Assembly (NCBI GenBank): GCA_013396995.1
Contig: VWZP01009947.1
Coordinates: forward strand, 1,875,437-1,939,436
Reading direction: 5' to 3'
Origin: Dicaeum eximium
Lineage: Eukaryota > Chordata > Aves > Passeriformes > Dicaeidae
Length of the DNA: 64,000 nucleotides
Shown: positions 12,866-22,820 of the stretch, piece after piece
Position numbering within the stretch: position 1 is the stretch's first letter
Layout: each line of letters opens with the position of its first letter
The notes under the pieces: model-generated
What the model was told of the DNA's origin: nothing
The model's input: the letters and a program-made list of their open reading frames with translations, nothing else
The model's database searches: none
Translations under genes and position numbers: made by a program

Positions 12866-14480
12866 TGAGGATTAGTCTTGTCAGCATCTGACTCACACGG
12901 CCCAAAGCAGCAACATATGATTTCTCTTCATTTTTTGGGTGACAACATTGGGATCAATGACTAAAGACTCACATGCTCTGTGTATATGTAACTGAACTAA
13001 TCAACAGTTTTCAAAAAATTTTTTTTTTTTGTGCAATAAATCTCTTTAGAAATGTTTGAGTGGCTGTTTTTAACGTTCTAGTCACGGCGAATTTTGCCAC
13101 AGCCAAGAGTAGTGACCTCTGTCAAAAAGAATGATCTATTGGCCAAATAAAATCCATTTGTAGGATTTAAGTGAGGAAAAAAGCAGTGTACAGTTCTTTG
13201 TGCAAGGCACAGCACCCTGCTCAGACTGCATCCTGCAGTCTGTATCCTGAGCAGAGACATCCACAGTGTCAGAACTCTCTGCTGAAAAAGAAATGATGCT
13301 TTTCTTTACAAAGAGACAGAAATCTTAACAGACACCAGACATATCCCTTCAAGGTATCCATGTGTGACTTTAGATTCTCTACAAGCATTCCTGGTTTTGC
13401 CCAGAGTCACACATCTCAGTAACACAATAAACAGGACAGTTTTAAAGCATGTCAGTTCAAAATCTCTCTGCAATACTTTGCCAGGATTTACCCTTTTGTT
13501 TTTTCTCTGGGGAAGACAGAGGGTCACAAGGCCTCCAAAAGTGATAGGAGCATAAGTTCTGTTTGAAGTCAATAGGATTTGTAATCCTAAATCCCTCGAA
13601 TGCCTTTGAAAACCTGTGTGGATATGTGTCTTGACAAAAGCATCAACTCTGCCTTTCCTTTGACACTGAAGTTCCATTTCCCTAAAGACAGAGAATCTAC
13701 ATTCTTATGCTCTAACCCCAGTGATATTCCTGTGAGCTACAGACAATACAAAGAACATGCCTGGCAATGAAATATAGAAATAGACGTAAAGTGACATTTT
13801 CAAAAGTACCTTCAGAGACTTCCAATAAGTGTTTTCTTCCTAAATACTTGAGTAATTTTGAATTTCTTTTTCCTAGTATGGCTGTTGTATCCAGTGCTAT
13901 CCTGGACACAATTAGAATGGGGTTTTTTGGTTTTTTTTCCCCTATCCTTTAGTGGCTGGCCTGGAAATGTTTGAAGTACTGCCATAACTTAAACACTCAC
14001 TAAGACAAAGTGCAAAACATCATTTACAGAGCCTGCATCTGAAACAGCAGCATATACACAAAACATTTCCCTTTTAAAATCAGCCCTGAAATTCATGTAT
14101 TACAGCTGATTTCGAAGAATTGGCCCCTTGAGTGTTAGAAAATGCAGTGGTTACATTTACAACATTAATTTAGCAAAGCCTTTAACACAAAAGAAAACGA
14201 ACCTGAAGATCCCTGTTTTAAATTGCGTGTTAAACCAAGATTCATGGTTACAGAGAATCTCTCAGGGCACACATTTCATCATTGAACAGCAAGGGGAATG
14301 GATGGGGATTAAAAAACATGGTGAAAAAATAGCGAGATGAGTCAAACTGTTGTACATAAACCACCTCAAGCTGTGCCTGAATTGGGAAGGAGATGTAAGG
14401 ATGAACACAGCTCTCCACTAATGCATGGGACAGAGGAAAAGAGGCACAAAACACATGGGGACAGCACAAAATGTTTACTA

Positions 14481-14487
14481 AGCTTAC
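14481..14487 (-). promoter_or_regulatory. SPOCK1: 5' splice site (donor) of the SPOCK1 exon
   Basis: The exon/intron junction on the minus strand is CAAG|GTAAGC. This matches the vertebrate donor consensus at nearly every position and interrupts an Ala codon after its first base, as expected if the next exon starts CTCTGGAT-like (LDP). Confidence 0.88.
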
Positions 14488-14533
14488 CTTGATCAAACGG
14501 CTTGTTTGGATTCCAGTTCCTGAAATAATCATC
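14488..14533 (-). CDS. SPOCK1: SPOCK1 (testican-1) internal coding exon, 46 nt
   Basis: On the minus strand this segment reads, in frame from its first base, DDYFRNWNPNKPFDQ and then one extra G. As I know the family, this is the testican-1 sequence just before ALDP..KDPC. Testican-3 has T, S and G where this has N, N and N (DDYFRTWSPGKPFDQ), and testican-2 is quite different, so SPOCK1 is the best paralogue. The exon starts in phase 0 and ends in phase 1; the trailing G plus CT of the next exon would give the Ala of ALDP. It is preceded by a polypyrimidine tract ending in ATTTAG and followed by GTAAGC. Testicans are secreted heparan/chondroitin-sulfate proteoglycans with follistatin-like, SPARC-like calcium-binding and thyroglobulin domains; this exon lies N-terminal to the follistatin-like part. 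The reading frame is intact. The exon is far too short to appear as a long ORF, and the overlapping minus-strand reading frame starting MIISGTG is an out-of-frame shadow. Confidence 0.93.
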
Positions 14534-14582
14534 CTAAATGGGGATAAAAAAAAATGAACTACTGAGGAAAAAATGCAATCAG
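14534..14582 (-). promoter_or_regulatory. SPOCK1: 3' splice site region (acceptor) of the SPOCK1 exon
   Basis: Read on the minus strand, the intron ends with nine T, ATCCCC and ATTTAG directly before the exon. A possible branch point fitting yUnAy (TTCAT) lies about 22 nt upstream of the exon, and a second (CTGAT) about 45 nt upstream. Between them is another AG, preceded by TTTTTTCC, with its boundary between 14562 and 14561. The ATTTAG acceptor is the one that keeps the testican reading frame. Confidence 0.85.
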
Positions 14583-15552
14583 TATTTTCAGTACCATTTT
14601 ACACAACTAAATGAACAAACTTGTGGTTTGATTCTAACAGATTTAGCTCCAATACGATAAGACTATCAACAGGTTGTGTCCTAAAGAGTAGAAAATGCAG
14701 GTTAGAAATTAACGAATAAAAAAGTCCTTGGATTCAGCACTTTTAATTTTTCTTCTGGATTGTTTTTGAAGGCATGTCCATTATTAAATATTTTATAATA
14801 ACTGTGTATTATTTCATGTTAGTCTACAGTCTTTGACAAGACAGAACATATTGTTCAGGCAGTATAACATGATCCACACCAACCTGGTGAAAGGTCAGCA
14901 GAGTAAATCCAAAGATACATCCATTTGGATACATGTACATCACACCATTGTGAACATACAGAAATACAGGAGCAATATTGCAAAGGTTACACTTAAATAG
15001 TACAACAACTTCCAGGAGCACCTGCCGTGAATATTTCTGTCACTGTTCCCACTTTAAAATTTTCTGAAATCTGATGTAAAGAGATCATTGTGCTGTGGTT
15101 CTGTTCTACACAATTCTCACTGGATTTTACACTGGAGAAAGCAGGGACTGTCGAGTGCCTGGCCAAATAACGATTGTTGCAAACTAGACTCTCTCCAGAA
15201 AGAATGGAAAACTCTTCCATTTGTTGGATCAATCTGTATTCTGTGTACTTACAAATATTTATCTGAAGGCAGTTTTCCCTGCTTCAGAGTGCCACCAACC
15301 CTAGTGCTGAAGAACTGGGAGTTAAGCCCAACTGATGTATCAGTTTCAGCATACTCTGAGTGTCCCACTTGTGTCCTCTTTGAGAGAACATGAGAACAAC
15401 AGAATTATCTATTTAAGGTGAGGAAGCATACAAAATTTCTACAAGACTATCATATTCTTTTGCATATTAATCTTGTTTCCCTTTAAATATAGCCAGTATT
15501 CTATATTCATTTCCTGAGGGATGCCACTAAAGAGATGCATTCATCAAGCTGT

Positions 15553-15745
15553 CCAGAATGACACTGAGATCTCTTTTTCCTGCCAGGATGGTAACTAAAA
15601 ACCCATCTGTGTCAGTAAGACATCTAAATTATTTCTTCCATAGGGCTTCGTTCACCATTTATCTCCAGTACACTGAATTTCCCATGCTCTCATGCCATGC
15701 AGTCACCCTAACCTGGAATATTTTGGAGAATTGGAGGTCAGCATG
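15553..15745 (-). mobile_element. Old CR1 (CR1-L-like) LINE fragment
   Basis: On the plus strand the blocks AATGACACTGAGATCTCTTT, a degenerate GGATGGTAACTAAAA, ACCCATC, CACTGAATTTCCCATGC and CATGCAGTCACCCTAACC follow the order seen in the reverse complement of ancient amniote CR1 ORF2 3' sequence (..GAGATCTCTTT..GGTAAC..AACCCATC..TTGAATTTCATCTGCC..CCCAGTCACCCAG). The divergence is high. The element lies on the minus strand about 1 kb upstream of the SPOCK1 exon. I see no intact reading frame. Confidence 0.65.
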
Positions 15746-16059
15746 ACTTTATGGGTTCAGAACAGGAGTGAGGACTCCAGAGCCTCAGGGAACACCAGCA
15801 GATGCACTTCATGTTCCTTGCAGAACACCATGGACAGGATTGTCCTGCTGCTCTTCCCTGCCTGCTCTGCAGCAGGCAAGCACGGGCAAATGCTGGGTTA
15901 GATCAAAGTATTCTGCACGACTAGCAGGAGGAAATGTGTATTTTTTTAACCAATATGTTCATGCTCAGTGTCATACTGACTTCATGGACAGTGATAATGT
16001 TGCACAATAACAGCAAAGATTGTTACCCATTATTTATTTCAGATACATCAAAAGTATCC

Positions 16060-16083
16060 TTTTTTTTTTTTTTTTTTTTTTTT
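16060..16083. repeat. Poly-T tract (24 T)
   Basis: An uninterrupted run of 24 T on the plus strand, hence poly-A in the transcribed sense of SPOCK1. There is no attached retroposon body that I can recognise, so it is simply a homopolymer. Confidence 0.95.
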
Positions 16084-16823
16084 CCACAAGTACAGGGTTT
16101 GGCACCAGAAATAGAATTGCAGGCTCGCCTTTGAATTTCACAGCTTTGCTAATACAAAACCCCCTCATGGTTATACAATGCTTTGTAACTGATGATGATG
16201 TACTGCTAAATTCACCAAGCATTAATCACTTTTCAGAACGTGTTGGGTTTTCAGCTTTTATAGCTGAATTTTTTTCAGCAACAAAATATTCTCTTTTTTT
16301 TTGCCTGCTTACATTTTTTCCAAGGTGTTGCTTTGCTGCTGGGTTTTCAGCATCAGAAACTGTTAAATAATTCAACTCCCAACAAAGATTTTTTATGCTG
16401 GTGGCATACGGAACCAGTTCTGAAATAAGGATTGTAAAAGGGGGGGTTTATCTCAATTTCAGCGTCAAAGGAATATTTTACAAAAAATGCACCTTCCTCA
16501 CCAAAGTACCTACAACACAGCAATCTCTTCTGTAGATCTATTATTCCTCCTCTTCCCCTTCATGCAGACCTGTTTAGTATTCCATTTTGAAAATTGAAAT
16601 TATGTTTATTTTAGAATGTGCCTGAAACCACAGTGTGATAACATAGAAAATACACAAGAAAAAATACAGAAAAAAAAAGAACCTAAAAGGTGGAATAGAG
16701 AAAACCTTTGAGATTTTCAATATAAAAACCCCTTCTTTATTTATCAGAGTAAATAATGACTATACATACATTAAAGCAATACAGTCAACAGCAGTCCAAA
16801 ATAACTTCTGCCAGTTGGAGAAC

Positions 16824-17425
16824 TGTCCTGGTTTCAGCTGGGATAGAATTAATTTTCCTCTGGTACAGCGCTGATTTGGGATGGGAATAATGTTGGTAAC
16901 ACACTGATGTTTTAGTTGTGGCTGAGGAGAGTTTACTCCAAGCCAAAGACTGCTCAGTTCCCCAGGTTCCTTCAGAGAGGAGCTGGGAGGAAGAATGGCC
17001 AGGACAAGTGATCCACACTGGCCAAAGGGATATTGCAGACCTTAAAGCCCAGAATATAAACTGGGGGGAGATGCTCAGTACTGGGGGACCAGCTGGGCAC
17101 TGCTCAGCAGATGGGGCAAACTGTCCTGGGCATTACTTGTCTTTCCTATGGTTTGTTCGTCTCTCCTTTTGTAATAATAATAATAATAAATAATAATAAT
17201 AATAATAATAATACCTATTATATATCATAATATTATTACAATAATCATTATTTTTACAACAATAATGATAATAATGATAATAATAATGCTAATGATTATA
17301 ATAATGCTGTTCCCATCACAGCTCATGGGGTTTACATTTCTTCCCCCCAGTTCTGCTCCCTGTGCCACCCAGGTAATGGGGAGGGTGAGGGTGTGAGTTG
17401 GGGCTACCTGGATCAAACCACAACA
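16824..17425 (+). mobile_element. Avian ERV (ERVL-like) solo LTR with expanded internal microsatellite
   Basis: The copy starts TGTCCTGGTTTCAGCTGGGA and ends near ATCAAACCACAACA, so the termini are TG..CA as in retroviral LTRs. Inside are a U3-like part with GGCCAAAGGGATATT, a TATA-like ATATAAA at 17054..17060 followed by CTGGGGGGAG, then the AAT/ATT tract, then the 3' part (CTCATGGGGTTTAC, GTGAGGGTGTGAG). It shares clear blocks with the minus-strand copy at 504..773, including GTTGGTAACACACTGATG. No primer-binding site or gag/pol sequence follows, so it is a solo LTR. It lies antisense to SPOCK1. The short flanks (AGAAC before, ACACA after) do not form an obvious target-site duplication, which may have decayed. 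Confidence 0.85.
17172..17306. repeat. Compound (AAT)n/(ATT)n tract inside the LTR
   Basis: About 135 bp of AAT repeats run into ATT and AATGAT variants. Because both AAT-rich and ATT-rich segments occur (for example CATTATT and AATAATG), the tract has local self-complementarity. It replaces the short T/A-rich region expected at this point of the LTR, and it includes an accidental AATAAA at 17185..17190. Confidence 0.85.
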
Positions 17426-17737
17426 ACACAAACTGCAGCACCAGGGCTTCACTCCAGCATCAACACCAGCAAGAACTGGGACCGAAGGGTGATGGCACCA
17501 TGAGGGTGGAACTCACCCTGTGGGTCTGGTGAGCAGAAAAATCTGTGTCACATTTAAATATACACCTCAAGCTCTGACTCAGAAGCTGACAGGGCTTTGA
17601 GCCAGTGCTCAGGAAGGGGCTGAGATTGATAACAATACCCTCAAATGACTTTTGTTAGAAGGGGGAACTCTGATCATCTCTGAAGGAATATCATCATTTC
17701 ACTGCAACTTCTTCCAACAGAGAAGCAGCACACATAT

Positions 17738-17752
17738 GTATATATATATATA
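17738..17752. repeat. (TA)n microsatellite
   Basis: A short TA dinucleotide run following CACATATG. The neighbouring 17890..17980 is AT-rich with several TTAACATGTTAA-like palindromic words. Confidence 0.8.
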
Positions 17753-19313
17753 AAAATACAATCAACTTGATTAAAGAGATGTAAATTTCCCATTCAGTAA
17801 AAGACCTTCCTGACAGAAAGAAATCTATGCATTTCTACTAGGGTTGATACTAATGTGTTAAAAATTCCTTATGCCTTATGTGAGTTCAACAAATGAAACT
17901 CACGTAATTTTCATATTAACATGTTAATTAATCAATATTAACACAATAGTTAACATGTATTAATGCATTCAATTTATAACAATATCAACAGCTGATCATA
18001 GGAGTTTAAAATATAGAATGAATTGAAATATAGAATTATGATATTCATCAAAAATTTTTATTCACTCTATGGATATTTACAAGTTAAAATTGAAAAACCT
18101 ACCTCAACTTCCTGAACACGTAAGCATTACAAACGAGAAAAGAAAAAAGAATGAAATAAAGCAATATAAAATTAGGTTAACATACATCAGTTATCTCCTT
18201 AGTGGCCTTTTAAATGTGAAATCACTTATTTCAGATGACCTTCACCCCCAAATGAAACAATTTTCTCTCTTTCTTTTCTGCCCTTTCCACCTCTGCTGCC
18301 ATGACCTAGTTTTTATCTGCTGCACTATTAGCCAAATGCCATTCTAGCAACGTTTCTTTCTTGTAGACCACCAAAAAAAGGCTTTTTCATTCTCTTTTGG
18401 CAGGCAAAACCACCAGAAAGTGTTTTCCACACACTCATCTGTACATACTTGGTATAAGAGAGACATAATTTAATTTTTTTCCTGGCTGACTTTAAAAACT
18501 ATTTATTGGCTGGATTTTGAAGAGAATGCAAAACCAGGCACAGGGCCACTTCAGTACAGCAGGCGACAGCAACTGAGAAATATTTTTGATAAACAAATAT
18601 TTAAAAATATCTTCTTCCATAGAATGCACACTTTGAAGGTTTTGCCCATGGTTCAGTGACTGCAGATGACTAAGTCAATCTTTTAATTAACTGAAGGGGC
18701 TCTGCACACCTGAAATCATGCATGGAAAGAGAAGAGCTGATACTGCAAGCCAAGGCTGGACCTGACCCCCTTAGCTCAAACAGAAGAGGGATGGGTTGGC
18801 TTGGCCGAGCCTCACATCACAGGTTAAATATTCCAGTTTCAGCAAAAGAAATCAAGTCCTGTCAGCCCAGGCCCAATGCAATTCTTGAGGAAATCCAGGG
18901 TTCTGCTCTCTTCTCACTAGGTGTGGGGTGAGGCCTTTGGCAAGATTCTTTGCTGCTCCCTTTATAAAGTCTGTTGCCTCCTGAGGTGGGCAAGAGCCCA
19001 GGCTAGCAAGGCAGGGAGCCCAGGGGCCCCTCACACAGAAAAAAGACCACCAGTGACTTCCCCCACCCCAAGTAAATTGCAAGACTTGAGAGAGGAGCTG
19101 CCTTTTCAGTTGTGCTTCTTTCCACCACTTAGCATCATGGAACCCTTCTTCTAGATTTTACCCTTAGGACATCTAACTTAGGAATCAGTTGTGAACATAA
19201 CAAATGAAAAAAAAATATAAAAGCAAATATAAATTGCTAGACCTGGATCTAAGTTCTTCACTGAATTTTTATTATGTTAATTTGAGTAATTAAAATATTA
19301 GAGCAAACACATG

Positions 19314-19446
19314 TTCACAGAATCACAGAGCTGGAAGGGACTGACAAGGATCATCAAAAGTTCGACTCTTAAGCAAATGGCCCACCAGGGAATGAAAAGG
19401 TGACCTTGGCATCAGTAGCATCATGTTCTAAAATCCAGCTGGCCCC
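19314..19446 (-). mobile_element. tRNA-Ile-derived SINE with CR1 tail (TguSINE1-like)
   Basis: The minus strand begins GGCCAGCT, continues TTAGAACATGATGCTACTGATGCCAAGGTCA.. and reaches TTCCCTGGTGGGCCA. This aligns with tRNA-Ile (GGCC..TTAGAGC..GTGCTAATAACGCCAAGGTC..TCGATCCCCGTACGGGCCA) with a short gap in the D arm. It then changes to a CR1-like tail ending CCCTTCCAGCTCTGTGATTCTGTGA. A tRNA-Ile head joined to a CR1 3' end is the structure of the songbird SINE TguSINE1, mobilised by CR1 machinery. The A and B boxes are degraded, so Pol III activity is unlikely. This is not a functional tRNA gene, because the anticodon stem and T arm are mutated. Confidence 0.82.
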
Positions 19447-21867
19447 ATCATGCATAATAAATTCTTGTTTCTTAAGAAGACTAAAACAATCTTTTAACAT
19501 TCAATATGTGGGTGTCAAATCCAGCCAACTTGATTGATGTGCCATCAACAAAGTCAATCAAGAGAATAATCATGTCTTAAACAAAGGATGCAAAGGGCAT
19601 GTTAAAAACACGAGTTTAACAGTTCACAAGAAGTTTGTAACAGCCAGAACTTTCAAAAATCTCATTCATCAGAATTCATAAATTGGGTTCTGATTTGGAA
19701 AAAAAAAAATCAAGCCTTGAAGAATACCTGGGTCTAATACAATTTCTTGTTAGTCACCTCAGAAAAGTCAGCAAATAGAAATTGTGCCTAAGACCAGGAC
19801 ATTAATATGAGACTGCTCTTCTCTCCTATTACCCCTCCTACCACTACAGTAACAATACAGTTTTAAAAAAATGAAATTAATGGCAAAACCAAACACATTT
19901 ATCCTCTTTTCCCCTACCAACTAAGAAAGCAAACAACAGCTTCTTGTTCTCCTGAAGTTTAAGTATTAAAGTTATTCCCACTAATCCTACTCTTTTGTCA
20001 CTTTGAATTTAGTTATTACCTAAGACTTGATATTTCAGAAGAGTTAATGAAGCATGGATAATTTAACACACAAACACTCTCTACACTTTATTTACTTGTC
20101 AAAAAGAAGCTCTTGCAAGATGCTCTTATTTATCAATACAGCCAAACATTAACTAAATGGGTTCATAAATATTTATATTTGTTGCATTAATTGAGCTTAT
20201 AACTTATTTGTATGACTCAAGCAGAAATCAGATGCTGACTGAAAACATTCCCCTGATTTTGCACCTTTCAGAACCAGCTCAGTTTGATTCCCCAGGGCCT
20301 GGGAGGATTCCCCAGAACTGGAGGAGCCTTCGAGGTGCAGAATCATCAGGAAAGCCTCACCACGGACCCCTCCTGAGGAACCTCCTGCACAAAGGAGTAA
20401 CCCCAGGACTCACAGATCCCTGAGGAGGCAATCTTCATTGCCAGCCCCTCCCAGCCAACACGAGTTTAAATTCCTAAGCGCCTCCAGGAGGGACATTTAT
20501 TAACACTGCTTTGCAGCCTGCTTAGTATTTCCCTCTTTCACCTTCCATCTATGAATAAACAGTTTACCCTCACAAGGACCAGCTGGAAAAAGTGGTAATT
20601 ACCAGCTCATTGCTTTTGTTAAAATTAGCTCCAGAAAGATGCAGCTGCATTTTCTGCCCCTCTACCTTGCAGTGCAGAAGATCATTCCAACACCCAGCAG
20701 TGTTAAAGCACCAGCTGCTGCTTGCTAAAGTCAATCCAGCTTGTCATAAATATCTCCCCAAGGCCTATTGCCTGTTCTAAGCAAATAGCTTGTGTCAGCA
20801 AATTACACATTATTTATTTATCTATTTATTTTTGTATTTGCTTAAGAGGAAGAGACTGTATTTTACCCACGGAGTACTTCAGTGAGCAGAGCTCCCCTCA
20901 ATGAGATCTCTACATTAAGATGTCTCTAACAATTCTGTGCTTTCTCTCTCCCCAAGGAATCAGAGAACTGCATCCAAACAGGATGCTCTGGCTTAGTGAA
21001 TTAGTAATGCTGGTGCTGGAGATACTTAGTTTTAAATGTTGTATGGGAAAGCTTTAAGTTTAGGGAGAAATGTCCCAGAAAGGTCAGGAATATCCAGGTT
21101 TACTGAAAGAGCTCCCAACATTTAGTGGTGACACTGAGAGAACCCATGGCAGAAGGAAGCAGCGTCACATGCAATGAAAAGTCTGCAGGTGTCAGGACCT
21201 GCCTAGAATGCCAAGTCATTTATAAAAATATAATTAATTGATAAAAATATAACCATTCACATTAGATTCTTATAAAATGGGAAGTACGTTGACAATGGTT
21301 TATTAATAACAGTAATAACTTCATAAATAAATATCCTAATGAGTCCTCAGATGTGTATGACAGTGAAATATCCTTGAGCAGATCTTACCATCTCAGATTT
21401 CCCATAAGACTCAAATTCTCAGTACACAGACTTGTGCAAAACCAACTTCTTCTGGCCATATTAATGGCCCAAAATTTTACTGGGTTTCTTATTTTCAAAA
21501 ATTCAAAGGTTTTTTTGGTTGGTTAGGGTTTTTCCTGCTATATTAGGAAAGATTTGCTACTCCTGTTTTACTGGAAGACTTTTCCAGAAGTTTCCATGAG
21601 CAATACTGAGAAAGATGAAACTTTCAGCATAGACTTTTCTTACCCACACGCACAATCACTCACTGAGGTGGAAGCAATTTTAAAAATTAAATTCAAATAT
21701 CTGTAAAAAAATGAAATCTATTCCTTACCCCCATATCAGCTAGAATAAGAATTGTCATTCTTTACAACTCAATTTCATGGGCTTTTATATAGAAATCTTC
21801 CTGCTGCTCTCATGGGTTTTGCAGTTGGTTGTTTTTATTTTGGTTTTTTATTTGGTTGGTTTTGAGA

Positions 21868-21895
21868 GGGTTTTTTTGGGGGGGGTGGGGGAGGG
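21868..21895 (+). repeat. G-rich tract with four G-runs (potential G-quadruplex)
   Basis: The plus strand holds GGG, seven T, then G8-T-G5-A-GGG. This fits the loose rule of four runs of three or more G with loops up to 7 nt. It sits in a wider T/G low-complexity patch (21825..21915). Because SPOCK1 is transcribed from the minus strand, the G-rich strand is the template strand. Confidence 0.7.
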
Positions 21896-21959
21896 TTAGT
21901 TTTTAGGTTTTTTGATAAAAAGACAAATATAGTAAGAATTAAAAATATTTCGTAAAAAA

Positions 21960-22820
21960 CCCCAAACCACTCTTTGTTTATCCAAAAGAATGAAGCCAGA
22001 GGGTGTGTCTGCGATGCTGAGGGCAAACAGATGCTCATTTTCACTGCTTGTGCTCCAAGCAGGATGAATGAGGGGCAGCTGTGAGCCAGCAGCTACAGAG
22101 CTGCTGTGGCACAGTCCTGTGCCAGCACACATTTGTGCCTGACAGAGCTGAGATATTTGGGTGCCTGGGACAACCACACAACTATCTGTGCTGAAATATC
22201 TAAAACTGGGGACATGGCAGGGAAAAAGTGCCTTGGTTTTATTCTTTGCTCTCCCTGTTGGCAGCCCAACTATAGAACTACAACGCACTCCTGCCTGAAC
22301 TCCTTCCTCATTAGCATGTGCCAAAAAACCTCTTACCCCAGCTTGAATTCGACAGTTCTCTCTAACTTCACATTCATAAAGCTTTTCACCCTTGGGTGTG
22401 CCCCTGTCCCAGCAGGTTATGCTGCAGGCTGCACAGCTCACACAAGGCCAGGAAGGCAGAACTGCCCCAAAACTGGGATGGACTCGGTGATCCCGGCTGG
22501 GCTGGGCTGGCAAAGGGGCCACAGCCCCAAGGCCAGAGTGAGCCCTGGAATGGGAACCATCAACTCCCACCTCCCCCTGCTGAGCAGCACCCAGGCAGAC
22601 TGGGAGGGAGAAGCAGAGCCAGAGATAAGGAAAAGATATTCCCTCTCCTTCCAGGTGCAATTCCCCAAAGCAGCATCACTTCTGATCTCTGAACAAACCC
22701 TAGGCATGAATTCCCAGCTGGATAGCCAGGTTAACTCACTGCCTCTGGGGAGCCCTACAAGGACCCAGCTGATGCACAAAAATAACAGAAGTGCCCACCA
22801 TGTGAAATGAAGATTCACCG
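21960..22820. other. GC-elevated patch with overlapping open frames, no recognised gene
   Basis: This is visibly richer in G and C than its surroundings and open in several frames at once. On the minus strand there are 254 codons (22660 to 21896) and 126 codons (22818 to 22438); on the plus strand, 234 codons (22106..22810). None shows a motif, domain or repeat that I know. Simultaneous openness on both strands points to compositional chance or an unrecognised repeat rather than a coding gene. Confidence 0.4.

Larger units (their letters stand above)
1..14487 (-). other. SPOCK1: SPOCK1 intron downstream of the exon (partial, 3' end outside window)
   Basis: By inference from the exon's strand, everything to its left is intron. 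I searched by eye for the next expected coding segment (ALDP..KDPC..KCSPHKVC) on the minus strand and did not see it, so the intron is at least 14.5 kb. It contains one deleted ERV LTR (504..773), a short perfect inverted repeat (5056..5079) and a long old CR1 (6691..8380). The stretches 774..6690 and 8381..14480 otherwise look like unique intronic DNA with short A/T tracts, a TTCC-rich bit near 12750 and a TA-rich tract (12799..12865). I recognise no coding or RNA gene in them. Confidence 0.8.

Noticed and set aside
14248..14532. 94-codon minus-strand frame starting MIISGTG
   Set aside because: It is a shifted-frame reading across the SPOCK1 exon and its intron; the exon's own frame gives the testican sequence.
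16824..17540. Start of a full provirus
   Set aside because: No primer-binding site, no gag/pol/env-like reading frame and no second LTR in the same orientation downstream.
19371..19444. Functional tRNA-Ile gene
   Set aside because: The D arm is shortened, the T-loop box is degraded and a CR1 tail is attached, so it is a SINE head.
21896..22660. 254-codon minus-strand frame as a real gene
   Set aside because: No recognisable domain, a T/A-rich low-complexity end, and open frames on both strands at the same place. Kept only as a low-interest finding.
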